The notes under the pieces were generated by a model, which ran no database searches, was not told the DNA's origin, and saw nothing but the letters and a program-made list of their open reading frames with translations. Source: JASBRS01 sp964496495 (GTDB lineage Bacteria > Deinococcota > Deinococci > Deinococcales > Trueperaceae). Taken from it: a stretch of DNA of 12,636 nucleotides. Shown one piece after another: positions 5,070-11,907 of this stretch (position 1 is the first letter of the stretch; every line of letters starts with the position of its first letter). Both the position numbers and the translations under genes were made by a program. The stretch covers positions 1 to 12,636 of the forward strand of contig CAZBZU010000069.1 of assembly GCA_964496495.1 (NCBI GenBank), written 5' to 3'.

Positions 5070-7072
5070 CGAGAGCCACGACGGCGCGACCGCGCCAGAC
5101 GGACGTGCCGTCCTTGGCGGCGATGCCGCCGGGCGACGGCTATCTCGAGGCAACGCCGCACGTCCTCGTGAACGACGAGCGCTGCGCGGGTTGCCAGGAG
5201 TGCGTGATCCGGTGCCCGGCGGGCGCTCTCGACCTGGACCCGGTTGCCTGGAAGGTGGTCGGCTCGGACCCGCTGTGCGTGGGTTGCCGTCAGTGCGAGC
5301 GAACCTGCCCGTTCGGGGCCATCGCGGTCACGGGGCCGTTGCTGGTGGCTCCGCGTGTGACGGTCGAGCAGCCAGTGCCGAGCGACATTCGCGGCGACAT
5401 CACGCCGACACGCCCGGCGTTCGGCTATGCCGACGCGATGCGTGAAGCGGAGCGCTGCCTGCAGTGTCCGGACCCCACCTGCGTGCTGGGCTGTCCGGCG
5501 GACAACGACATTCCCGCCTTCATCGCGGCGATCCGCGACGAGGACTGGGACGAGGCGCACGCCGTGCTTCGCCGCACCAGCATGATGCCGGACGTTTGCA
5601 GCAGGGTGTGCGACCAGTCGCTCCAGTGCGAGGGCGCCTGCAGCTGGAAGCTCGCCGGCGGTGACCCGGTCGCCATCGGCCAGCTCGAGCGGTTCGTGAC
5701 CGAGCAACGCCCCGTGCCGGAGCTGCGCCGTCGAGCGCCCGGGCCGTCGGCGAAGAGGGTGGCCGTGATCGGCAGCGGGCCCGCCGGCATGGCCGCGGCC
5801 TGGGAGCTGCTGGAGAAGGGCGCTCGGGTGACCATGTTCGAGCGCGAGAACGTGACGGGCGGGGTGCTGGCGTGGGGCATCCCGGGCTTCACGCTGCCCG
5901 AGGCGGTGGCGCGCCGGCCCATGGCGGCCCTGCGACGCGCCGGGCTGGAGCTGCGGACCCGGGTCGAGGTCGACGAGGACGCGCTGGCGAAGCTGCGGCG
6001 CGAGTACGACGCCGTCGTGCTGGCGCAGGGCGCCAGCGAGCCGGCACGCCTGCCGGTTCCGGGAGCGGACGCCGAGGGGGTGGAGGACGCCACCAGCTTC
6101 CTCAGGCGGGCCAAGCTGGCGCTGCTGTCGGAGTCTCGCGACGACCGACACCTGCCCGATCTGCCCGAGGGCGCCCACCTGCTGGTGGTAGGGGCCGGCA
6201 ACACCGCCATGGACGTAGCGCGCAGCGCGCGCCGGCTGGGCTGCGAGGTCACCGCTATCGACTGGTTCGATCGCCGCTTCGCCGCGGTGCGCGAGGACGA
6301 GCTTCTGGAGGCCGAGCGTGAGGGAGTTCGCATCGCGTTCAACCGCATGGTCGAGCGTTTCGAGGACGACGACGGCGGCAACGTTGTCGCTGCGGTCCTG
6401 CTGCACACGCGGCAGCGCCGCGCGGACCGGCTGCCGCAGCGGGTCGCCGGCGCCCCGGAGCGCCTGGCGGTGACCCACGTGGTGCTGGCAACCGGCTACC
6501 GGGTGGGCGGACCGTTCCCCGAGCAGACGGATGCCAGGCTGCCCGTGAGGCCGCCCCGGCCGGGTCGAGCGGTGCCCCCGCGCAGCCTGACGGCGAGCGG
6601 GCTGCCGGCTGGCAGCCGCCGCCTCGGCGAGCTGGTGCGCGGCCGGGCGTACCTGCGGGCCCGCGCCGCAGAGCCACTGGCGGCCTCGCTGTGGGCCGCC
6701 GGCGACAGCCTCTCGGGTCCGTCGACGGTGGTGGGGGCGATGGCCCAGGGGATGGCCGTCGCTCGCGAGATCGTGCACGATGCCGCGACGGACGGTGCGG
6801 GGGCCGGCGCCATCGCGGCTCCGGAGCGTGGCGATGGCGCGCCCATGGCGAGGGCGGCGGTGACCCGCTTCGGCGGAGCGAGCGCGTCCTCGCGGCGGCT
6901 GCCCGGGCTCGGCCTGGCCGCGGGCCTGCTCCTCGAAGCGACCGGCGTGCTGCTCTTGGCGGTCACGGGGCGCTGGCTCCCGGCCATCCTCTTCTTCGTG
7001 CCGGGCGCCGTCGCCGGCCTGGCCGGTCTCAACGGTTGGGTCGGCGGCTGGGTGCGAGCTCAGGAGCGGTGA
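5066..7072 (+). CDS. Ferredoxin-GltD-like FAD/NAD(P) oxidoreductase with C-terminal membrane helices
   Basis: The 668-residue protein has, in order: two 4Fe-4S motifs (Cys40/43/46/50 and Cys71/74/77/81); a Fer4_20-type domain with Cys131/134/139/143 and Cys178/182/188/192, as in glutamate synthase small subunit and dihydropyrimidine dehydrogenase; an FAD dinucleotide fold GSGPAG at 236-241; an NAD(P) fold GAGNTAMD at 376-383; and the closing AAGDSLSGPSTVV. The tail (about 612-668) holds two predicted membrane helices, unusual for GltD proteins. No glutamate synthase large subunit is nearby, so ammonia assimilation is unlikely. It probably exchanges electrons between NAD(P)H, flavin and Fe-S centres and the membrane protein before it. 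ATG 5066 has GGGAGG six bases upstream and overlaps the previous stop. The region before AAGD differs from the usual GltD pattern. Direction of electron flow is unknown. Confidence 0.85.
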   Translation: MTRATTARPRQTDVPSLAAMPPGDGYLEATPHVLVNDERCAGCQECVIRCPAGALDLDPVAWKVVGSDPLCVGCRQCERTCPFGAIAVTGPLLVAPRVTVEQPVPSDIRGDITPTRPAFGYADAMREAERCLQCPDPTCVLGCPADNDIPAFIAAIRDEDWDEAHAVLRRTSMMPDVCSRVCDQSLQCEGACSWKLAGGDPVAIGQLERFVTEQRPVPELRRRAPGPSAKRVAVIGSGPAGMAAAWELLEKGARVTMFERENVTGGVLAWGIPGFTLPEAVARRPMAALRRAGLELRTRVEVDEDALAKLRREYDAVVLAQGASEPARLPVPGADAEGVEDATSFLRRAKLALLSESRDDRHLPDLPEGAHLLVVGAGNTAMDVARSARRLGCEVTAIDWFDRRFAAVREDELLEAEREGVRIAFNRMVERFEDDDGGNVVAAVLLHTRQRRADRLPQRVAGAPERLAVTHVVLATGYRVGGPFPEQTDARLPVRPPRPGRAVPPRSLTASGLPAGSRRLGELVRGRAYLRARAAEPLAASLWAAGDSLSGPSTVVGAMAQGMAVAREIVHDAATDGAGAGAIAAPERGDGAPMARAAVTRFGGASASSRRLPGLGLAAGLLLEATGVLLLAVTGRWLPAILFFVPGAVAGLAGLNGWVGGWVRAQER

Positions 7073-7123
7073 GCTCGTCCTGGCGATCCCGGCGCCGTGA
7101 CGGTGGCGCGGTCGCGTCGGGGC

Positions 7124-7129
7124 TATCCT
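7124..7129 (+). promoter_or_regulatory. Possible -10 element of the two-component operon
   Basis: TATCCT in the context GGCTATCCTG would start transcription near 7136 and give a leader of about 36 bases with GGGGAGG. No clear -35 is seen. The same hexamer occurs upstream of darA. The kinase and regulator may therefore be transcribed separately as well as by read-through from the Fe-S operon. Confidence 0.35.
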
Positions 7130-7171
7130 GCAGGCGAGGAACGCCAGCGGGCCCGGGGAGGCGATCGCCGG

Positions 7172-8587
7172 GTGGACACAAGCAACGCGCCTGAAGCCAC
7201 GGTCACCTCGTCGCGGCCACGCTTCTTCCGGTCGCTCAGGTGGCTGATCATCGGGATCCTGGTGGCCGTGGAGTTGCTCTTCGGCCTGGTGGTCGAGCCA
7301 CGGGGCGACGCCGCGCCCGGGCGGTGGCGCGCGGTCATCGAGCAGTACGCCTGGGTGCTCCGCTTCGGCATCCTGGTGACCGTGGTGTGGTTGACCTTCA
7401 CCCAGCTGGCGCGCGTGGAAGCCATCCTGGTGCGGCAGCGCGATCGCATCCGGCACCTCTACGACGAGGCGATGGCGCGCCAGGAGGAGCTCCGGCTGCT
7501 CTACCAGGCGTCTCTGGAGACGAGCAGCGGAAGTGACTACCGCGACATCCTGAGCACCATCGTCGAGGTGGCCGCGCGCCTGGCCCACGCACGATTCGGG
7601 GCCCTGGCCGAGCTCGACGAGCACCAGCAGGTGGTGGAGTTCGTGACCACGGGCGTCGACCCGGGCACGGCGGCCGTCATCGGGCTGCCGCCGACGCACC
7701 GCGGGCTGCTGGGCCGGCTGTCGCGCCACGATGTCGTGCGCATCGATAACGTCACGATCGAGCCCGACATGGCCGGCTTCCCGGACGGCCACCCGCACCT
7801 CAGGGCGTTCCTGGGGGTCCCCGTGCGTTACGAGGGGGAGCTCTTCGGCCATCTCTACGTCGCGGACGCCGAGCCCGGTCGCTTCACCGAGCGCGACGAG
7901 CACCTGCTGGTGCTGTTCGCACATCAAGCGGCCGTGGCCATCGGCAGGGCCCGCGTCGACAGGGAGCGCGGCGAGCTGCTGCGCATGGAGGAGCAACGGC
8001 GCGTGGCCTCCCAGCTTCACGACGGAGCCCTGCAAGGCCTGTACGCGGTCGGCATCCAGCTGCACCGGGCACGTCGCCGCGGGCTGGCGGTGCTCACGGA
8101 CAGCATGACCACGACCAGCGCCATCGGGGCGATCGAGCGCGCCATGGCCGCGATCCGGGGGCAGCTGAGCCTGCTGACGGATCGCGTGCAGCGCAGCAAC
8201 ACCTGGGAGCAGCTCCAGAAGCACGTGGCGGACGTCGCCGGCCTCTACGGCGTGGATCTGGCCTGGCGTTGCGAACGGGTGCCGGAGGTCTCCGAGGAGG
8301 TGGCGTCGGCGCTGTCCTCGGCGCTGGCGGAGCTGGTGGCGAATGCCGTCCGCCACGGTGGCGCCGACGAGGTAGCCGTCACCTTCGCATGCCGCGAGCG
8401 CGAGTTGGAGGTGCGGGTACGCGACGACGGCCGCGGTGTGCCGGCCGGCGCGGAGGTGGTCGAGGGAACCGGGCTCGCCGGTGCCAGGCGCCGCCTCGAG
8501 CGGGTTGGCGGGCGCTTCACGACGACCCTCGGTGACGGGGAGTTCGGCGCCAGCATGGTGGTGCCGATGGCGGCAGGCGACGGGTGA
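7172..8587 (+). CDS. GAF-domain sensor histidine kinase, NarL/DevS-like (possible heme gas sensor)
   Basis: The 471-residue kinase has two N-terminal membrane helices (about 24-41 and 62-79), a charged probably coiled segment (about 81-113), one GAF domain (about 115-265), a HisKA_3 dimerisation domain with His283 in LHDGALQ, and an HATPase_c domain (Asn391 in the N-box, DDGRG, GTGLAG). It autophosphorylates His283 and should phosphorylate the regulator at 8647. The GAF sequence follows the DevS/DosT pattern (MAGFPDGHPHLRAFLGVPVR). His207 aligns with the heme ligand His149 of Mycobacterium DosS and Tyr229 with its distal Tyr171, as I recall that sequence. Heme binding is thus plausible, but these residues sit in a block that non-heme GAF proteins may share. 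GTG 7172 is chosen over GTG 7097 because GGGGAGG ends ten bases before it and nothing similar precedes 7097. Confidence 0.88.
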   Translation: MDTSNAPEATVTSSRPRFFRSLRWLIIGILVAVELLFGLVVEPRGDAAPGRWRAVIEQYAWVLRFGILVTVVWLTFTQLARVEAILVRQRDRIRHLYDEAMARQEELRLLYQASLETSSGSDYRDILSTIVEVAARLAHARFGALAELDEHQQVVEFVTTGVDPGTAAVIGLPPTHRGLLGRLSRHDVVRIDNVTIEPDMAGFPDGHPHLRAFLGVPVRYEGELFGHLYVADAEPGRFTERDEHLLVLFAHQAAVAIGRARVDRERGELLRMEEQRRVASQLHDGALQGLYAVGIQLHRARRRGLAVLTDSMTTTSAIGAIERAMAAIRGQLSLLTDRVQRSNTWEQLQKHVADVAGLYGVDLAWRCERVPEVSEEVASALSSALAELVANAVRHGGADEVAVTFACRERELEVRVRDDGRGVPAGAEVVEGTGLAGARRRLERVGGRFTTTLGDGEFGASMVVPMAAGDG

Positions 8588-8646
8588 GCGAGGCGCGGCG
8601 CACGCCGGACGGCCGGGCGGCGCGCGGCCCCGGAAAGGATGTCGGC

Positions 8647-9300
8647 ATGCCTATTCGCGTTGCCATCGTCGACGACCATGAGATCGTCAGGGTGGGGCTG
8701 GCGTCGCTCCTCGAGGACGAGGAGGGCATCGCGGTGGTCGCCGTGGCGGGCAGCGCTGCGGAGGCCCGGGCCGCCGCGCGGCGGGAGCAACCGGACGTGC
8801 TGATCCTGGACGTGCGCTTACCCGACGGCAATGCCATCGACATCGTGCCGGAGCTGCGAGCGGACTCGCCCGCGACCCGCATCCTGGTGCTGACCTCCTA
8901 CTCCGGCGAGGACACCGTCGCCAAGGCCGTCGCGGCCGGCGTCGACGGCTTCGTGTCGAAGACCACCGACGCGGAGACGCTGACGCGGACGATCTACGAG
9001 CTGGCCGAGGGTCGTGACGTGCTGCGGGCGCAGGTGAGCGCGGCGCTCATACGCTATCTGCAGAGGCAACCCGTCAAGCAGCCGCCCATCCTCCGCGAAC
9101 AGCTCACCGCCCGCGAGTCGCAGATCGCCGGGTTCGTGGCCGAGGGCCTGTCCAACCGCGAGATCGCCGAGCGCGTGGCGATCTCCGAGAAGACGGTGAA
9201 GAACCATGTCAGCAGCATCCTGAGCAAGATGCACGCCCGCCGCCGCGCCGAGATCATCCGCTACTTCCTGTCCCTGGGCGACGCGCGCGAAGCGCCCTGA
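8647..9300 (+). CDS. LuxR/NarL-family response regulator (DevR-like)
   Basis: The 217-residue protein has a receiver domain with acidic pair Asp9-Asp10, phosphoacceptor Asp55 (LILDVRLPDG), Thr83 and Lys105. A C-terminal LuxR-type helix-turn-helix follows (LTARESQIAGFVAEGLSNRE through the recognition helix SEKTVKNHVSSIL, about 152-206). It is the partner of the kinase 59 bases upstream and should bind DNA as a dimer when phosphorylated. A GTG at 8584 overlapping the kinase stop is possible, but ATG 8647 has AAGGA seven bases upstream and gives the standard MPIRVAIVDDHE start. The DevR-like boxes upstream of acsA and in the permease/Fe-S region are the candidate targets. A hairpin 78 bases downstream closes the operon. 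Confidence 0.93.
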   Translation: MPIRVAIVDDHEIVRVGLASLLEDEEGIAVVAVAGSAAEARAAARREQPDVLILDVRLPDGNAIDIVPELRADSPATRILVLTSYSGEDTVAKAVAAGVDGFVSKTTDAETLTRTIYELAEGRDVLRAQVSAALIRYLQRQPVKQPPILREQLTARESQIAGFVAEGLSNREIAERVAISEKTVKNHVSSILSKMHARRRAEIIRYFLSLGDAREAP

Positions 9301-9378
9301 CGCCGGCGCGAGCGCCGCCGCCGCGCGCCCCAGTCTCGCTGGGCCGAGCGGTGCGGCTGCTACGGGCGGACGTCAAGC

Positions 9379-9406
9379 GGGGCGCGACCCACGCCGGTCG
9401 CGCCCC
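9379..9406. terminator. Perfect hairpin between convergent response regulator and tRNA genes
   Basis: GGGGCGCGACC and GGTCGCGCCCC form a perfect 11-bp stem with the 6-base loop CACGCC. It lies between the plus-strand two-component operon and the minus-strand tRNA, where a bidirectional terminator is expected. Neither side has a real T-tract, so it may act as a Rho-assisted terminator or as an RNA 3' end stabiliser. Confidence 0.55.
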
Positions 9407-9421
9407 TGTCCCGAGGAAAGC

Positions 9422-9498
<77 letters not shown>

Positions 9499-9509
9499 AA
9501 GCGGACTGT

Positions 9510-9539
9510 AGTCTACGGGGTTGCCGTCGCCGTTGTCAA
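9510..9539 (-). promoter_or_regulatory. tRNA-Ala promoter
   Basis: Reading on the minus strand, a consensus -35 TTGACA (9539-9534) is followed after 18 bases by -10 TAGACT (9515-9510). Transcription would start about 9503, five bases before the mature tRNA. It is the best sigma-70-type promoter in the window, as expected for a stable RNA gene. Confidence 0.75.
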
Positions 9540-9607
9540 CGAAGCCCAGGCGCGAGAGGTTGCGTCCACGGCGCAAACTTCGGACCTGCGAGGGAGGCGC
9601 GACGAGG

Positions 9608-10030
9608 TCACGTCGCCACCGCGTGCAGGGCCTCGGCGGCGCGATCGACCTCGTCGGGCTTGACGTAGATGACGTAGCCGTAGCGCCCGGAGCCGGCGGT
9701 GACCCCGCTGGTGGCATAGACGTCGACGCGAGCGTCGCAGAGCCGCTCGTGGAGCTCCGCCAGTGCGCCCAGGCGGTCGTCGCCCTGCACCAGCAGCGCG
9801 TCCTGGACTGCCGAGATGGGCAACCCGATGTCGTGGGCGACCGCTTCGAACTCCTTGGTGTCGGCGGGGAAGAGCGACCACTGAACATGGTTCGGCCCCA
9901 CCGGCGCGGCCGTGAATGCCAGCAGGTCGACGTCGCAAGCGGCCAGCTGCGCGAGCACGCCGTAGGTCTGCCCCGGCACCTCCTCGAGGGTGGCGTAGTA
10001 GTAGCGGACGCGGTGGACGGAGACTGGCAT
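9608..10030 (-). CDS. Tandem ACT-domain protein
   Basis: A 140-residue soluble protein that appears to hold two ACT-like regulatory folds back to back (about 6-78 and 79-138). Each shows a beta-alpha-beta pattern: PGQTYGVLAQLAACDVDLLA in the first and LGALAELHERLCDARVDVYA followed by a glycine-rich turn and GYVIYVKP in the second. Such stand-alone proteins bind small ligands, often amino acids, and usually have no catalytic part. No function can be assigned. ATG 10030 is preceded by a purine-rich GGAGAGGGGGAG; the longer open frame upstream has no family-like sequence. It lies 112 bases downstream of darA on the same strand, so cotranscription is possible, though CATACT and a palindrome in between could form a separate promoter and operator. 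Confidence 0.75.
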   Translation of the reverse strand: MPVSVHRVRYYYATLEEVPGQTYGVLAQLAACDVDLLAFTAAPVGPNHVQWSLFPADTKEFEAVAHDIGLPISAVQDALLVQGDDRLGALAELHERLCDARVDVYATSGVTAGSGRYGYVIYVKPDEVDRAAEALHAVAT

Positions 10031-10054
10031 GGCTCCCCCTCTCCAGCGACGCGA

Positions 10055-10066
10055 GCACGATCGTGC
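10055..10066. repeat. 12-bp palindrome before the ACT-domain gene
   Basis: GCACGATCGTGC is a perfect palindrome 25 bases upstream of the ACT-protein start, just downstream of a weak -10-like CATACT (10081-10076, minus strand). The place suits an operator, but a 12-bp palindrome is expected a few times by chance in a window this size. Confidence 0.3.
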
Positions 10067-10142
10067 CTCGCCCGGAGTATGGGCGGCAGCCGTGGCGGGC
10101 GCCAGAGGCAAGCGTCCTGCGAGCCGCTGCCGGACGGGATCG

Positions 10143-10472
10143 CTAGAGGCGGAGGAACTCGTCGACGGACAGCACGAAGAGGATGGCCCCGCCCACCGGC
10201 ACCGCCAGGGGCGGGCTGGTGAATACGCCCTCGAGGGCGTGAACCGGTGAGCTCGCGCTCATCGCCTTGGTGCGCTGACGGCAGGTCTCCTGCACGATGG
10301 CCTTGACGCGCTCGAGCTCAGGCTCCTCCACGCCGATGATCAGGGTGGTGTTGCCCTCGCGCAGGAAGCCGCCGGTGGATGCCAGCTTGGTCGACTGCAG
10401 GCCCTGACCGGCGAGCGCCTCCTGCAAGCGGCCGGCGTCAGCGTCCTGAACGATCGTCAGGATCAGCTTCAT
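10143..10472 (-). CDS. darA: Cyclic-di-AMP receptor, DarA/PstA family (PII-like)
   Basis: The 109-residue protein matches the DarA/PstA (YaaQ, former DUF970) family over its whole length: MKLILTIVQDADAGRLQEAL at the start, the diagnostic TKLASTGGFLREGNTTLIIG at 28-47, and the closing GGAILFVLSVDEFLRL. These trimeric PII-like proteins bind cyclic-di-AMP between subunits and are thought to relay it to unknown partners. Thr28, Phe36 and Asn41, ligand contacts in PstA as I recall, are present; position 26, an Arg in PstA, is Gln here. ATG 10472 has GAGGT four bases upstream. An extended -10 (TGCTATCCT) lies just before it, giving a very short leader. The gene is divergent from the Sel1-repeat gene. 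Confidence 0.92.
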   Translation of the reverse strand: MKLILTIVQDADAGRLQEALAGQGLQSTKLASTGGFLREGNTTLIIGVEEPELERVKAIVQETCRQRTKAMSASSPVHALEGVFTSPPLAVPVGGAILFVLSVDEFLRL

Positions 10473-10482
10473 GGGTACCTCG

Positions 10483-10491
10483 AGGATAGCA
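10483..10491 (-). promoter_or_regulatory. Extended -10 promoter of darA
   Basis: On the minus strand TGCTATCCT combines the extended TGn motif with TATCCT, the hexamer also seen before the histidine kinase gene. It ends ten bases before the darA ATG, so the leader would be about four bases. No -35 is needed or seen. Confidence 0.45.
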
Positions 10492-10586
10492 CCCGTGCCG
10501 GATGCGCCCGCGGCCGCGCCCCGCCCGCCGGGATGCCGCCGGCAGGGAAGCGCAATACCGAACGCCGACCGGCCGAGCCGGACGTT

Positions 10587-10592
10587 TACAAT
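10587..10592 (+). promoter_or_regulatory. -10 element of the Sel1-repeat gene
   Basis: TACAAT stands out in very GC-rich DNA. It would start transcription near 10599 and give a leader of about 18 bases containing the weak ribosome binding site GGGGGCGG before ATG 10617. The -35 position (GCCGAC, 10564-10569) is weak. Confidence 0.5.
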
Positions 10593-10616
10593 GACCTTCG
10601 TCACGGGGGCGGACGT

Positions 10617-11819
10617 ATGGCAGAGACTCGGTTCGTGGTGGAGGTGAGTGAGCCGGTCGCCGGAGAGCTGGTCGGCGAGATCGCCGCTCGGATCGCCGGG
10701 CGCTTCGCCATGGACGAGAGCCGCGTGCGCAAGCTGGTCGAGGGCCGGACCGGGCCCGTGACCAGGCCCCTTCCGAAGGACAAGGCCGAGCGCATCGCCC
10801 GGGCGTTCAGGGACGCCGGCGTGGCGGTTCGGGTGCTGTCCGAGCCGCACCAGCCGGCGCCTGCCGCGACCGCGGGGCGCGCGCCGCCGGAGCCTTCGCG
10901 GCCGGGTCAGTCCGAGTACCAGGAGCCCCCCAACGTATTCCTCTCGTCGACCCGGTGGGTGCCGTCGCCGCACGAGGCGCCGGCGATCGCCGCGGAGAGC
11001 GGAGCGGTGGTGGAGGGGCCGCCCACCTCGGTGCCGGCAGAGGCCCGGGAGGGCGCACCGTCAGCCACGCCGAGGCCGGGCGCGGAGCCGATCGAGCGAG
11101 CCCCGGCGTGGATGGCCGACGACGCCTGGCGTCCCGGCGGCCCGGTGGCGGCATCCCGCGCTCCTGGGCTGCGCCGAGGGCTGTTCATTGGCTTCCTGGT
11201 GGCGCTGCTGCTGCTGCTGGCGCTGCAGGCCCTGATGAGCCTTCGCTCTGGCGCACGGTCTCAGGCGGGCGTGGATGCCGGCATGCGCGCCTACAGCAGT
11301 GGCGACTTCAGCGAAGCGCGGCGCGTGTGGACGCCTCTGGCGAAGTCCGGCAGCGCGCGCGCCGAGTACATGCTCGGGTACATGGCCGAGAACGGACAGG
11401 GCCGCGCTTGGAGCAACCACGACGCGGCGACCTGGTACCGGCGTGCCGCCGATCAGGGCTACCCCCAGGCGCAGGTGGCGCTGGGGCAGCTCTTCGCCCG
11501 CGGCATGGGCGTCGAGCGCAATCCCACCAGGGCGGCAGGGCTCTACCGGGCCGCCGCCCGGGAGGGCTACGGCCCCGGCCAGTTCCAGTACGCCCTGGCG
11601 CTGTTCCACGGGACCGGGGTGCCGCAGGACTTTGCGGCGGCGCTCACCTGGTTCAAGGCTGCTGCCGCCAACGGCGTGGCGGAGGCGCGGCCGTACGTAT
11701 CGTTCGCGGGCTCGGCGGGCCAGGCCGAAGGAGCGGGACCGCCCGGGGGTAGCGCCACCGATGCGGTGGGGACGCCGGGGCCCGCCACCGGCGGGGGGCC
11801 GGCCGCCGGCTCGCAGTGA
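10617..11819 (+). CDS. Membrane-anchored Sel1-repeat protein with L7/L12-like N-terminal domain
   Basis: The 400-residue protein has three parts. Residues 1-75 form a small alpha/beta domain; the stretch RKLVEGRTGPVTRPLPKDKA and the following helix and strand recall the ribosomal L7/L12 C-terminal fold, a resemblance in pattern only. A Pro/Ala/Glu-rich linker (about 80-185) leads to one strong membrane helix (about 188-208). Beyond it are three Sel1-like repeats and part of a fourth (about 222-365; for example ATWYRRAADQGYPQAQVALG and FHGTGV), then a Gly/Pro/Ala-rich tail. Sel1 repeats bind proteins. The topology suggests a cytoplasmic N-domain and an extracytoplasmic repeat domain, since there is no signal peptide and arginines flank the helix on the N side. 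ATG 10617 follows the purine-rich GGGGGCGG. No specific function can be assigned. Confidence 0.8.
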   Translation: MAETRFVVEVSEPVAGELVGEIAARIAGRFAMDESRVRKLVEGRTGPVTRPLPKDKAERIARAFRDAGVAVRVLSEPHQPAPAATAGRAPPEPSRPGQSEYQEPPNVFLSSTRWVPSPHEAPAIAAESGAVVEGPPTSVPAEAREGAPSATPRPGAEPIERAPAWMADDAWRPGGPVAASRAPGLRRGLFIGFLVALLLLLALQALMSLRSGARSQAGVDAGMRAYSSGDFSEARRVWTPLAKSGSARAEYMLGYMAENGQGRAWSNHDAATWYRRAADQGYPQAQVALGQLFARGMGVERNPTRAAGLYRAAAREGYGPGQFQYALALFHGTGVPQDFAAALTWFKAAAANGVAEARPYVSFAGSAGQAEGAGPPGGSATDAVGTPGPATGGGPAAGSQ

Positions 11820-11895
11820 GTTGCGGCGGGCGCCTGGCCGGCGAACCTTGACCGTTCCTTCAGGGAGCTTTCAAGACCGCGTCATGCTGCCCTGG

Positions 11896-11901
11896 TAAGC
11901 T
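11896..11901 (+). promoter_or_regulatory. -10 element for a leaderless transcript
   Basis: TAAGCT is followed by exactly six bases and then ATG 11908, the arrangement of leaderless genes in Deinococcota and Actinobacteria. There is no Shine-Dalgarno in the preceding 20 bases. The -35 is weak (AAGACC, 11873-11878). A CTTGA...TCAAG inverted repeat (11847-11851 and 11871-11875) lies just upstream. Confidence 0.55.
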
Positions 11902-11907
11902 TGATCG

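Noticed and set aside
5066..7072. Assignment as glutamate synthase small subunit (gltD)
   Set aside because: There is no gltB nearby, two extra ferredoxin clusters lie at the N-terminus and membrane helices at the C-terminus, and it is coupled to a membrane Fe-S gene.
7097..7171. GTG at 7097 as kinase start
   Set aside because: No Shine-Dalgarno precedes it, the extra residues are low-complexity Arg/Gly, and a likely -10 falls inside. GTG 7172 has GGGGAGG at good spacing.
4925..8356. A 1143-codon open frame on the minus strand antisense to the Fe-S operon and kinase
   Set aside because: The translation is dominated by Arg, His, Ala, Gly and Pro, shows no family motif, and lies opposite genes with clear catalytic motifs. 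Long antisense frames are expected where the real genes have GC-rich third positions.
8584..8646. GTG at 8584, overlapping the kinase stop, as response regulator start
   Set aside because: It would add 21 residues before a receiver domain that normally begins at MPIRVAIVDD, and ATG 8647 has a good Shine-Dalgarno.
10585..10605. Fourth DevR-like box (TGACCTTCGTCA) before the Sel1-repeat gene
   Set aside because: It shares ACCTTCG but lacks the GTCC/GGAC half-site with flanking G/C arms, and it overlaps the putative transcription start, so chance is likely.
10533..10616. Upstream extension of the Sel1-repeat gene and of darA (frame to 10973)
   Set aside because: Both extensions cross the promoter elements in the divergent region; family length and ribosome binding sites support the internal starts.
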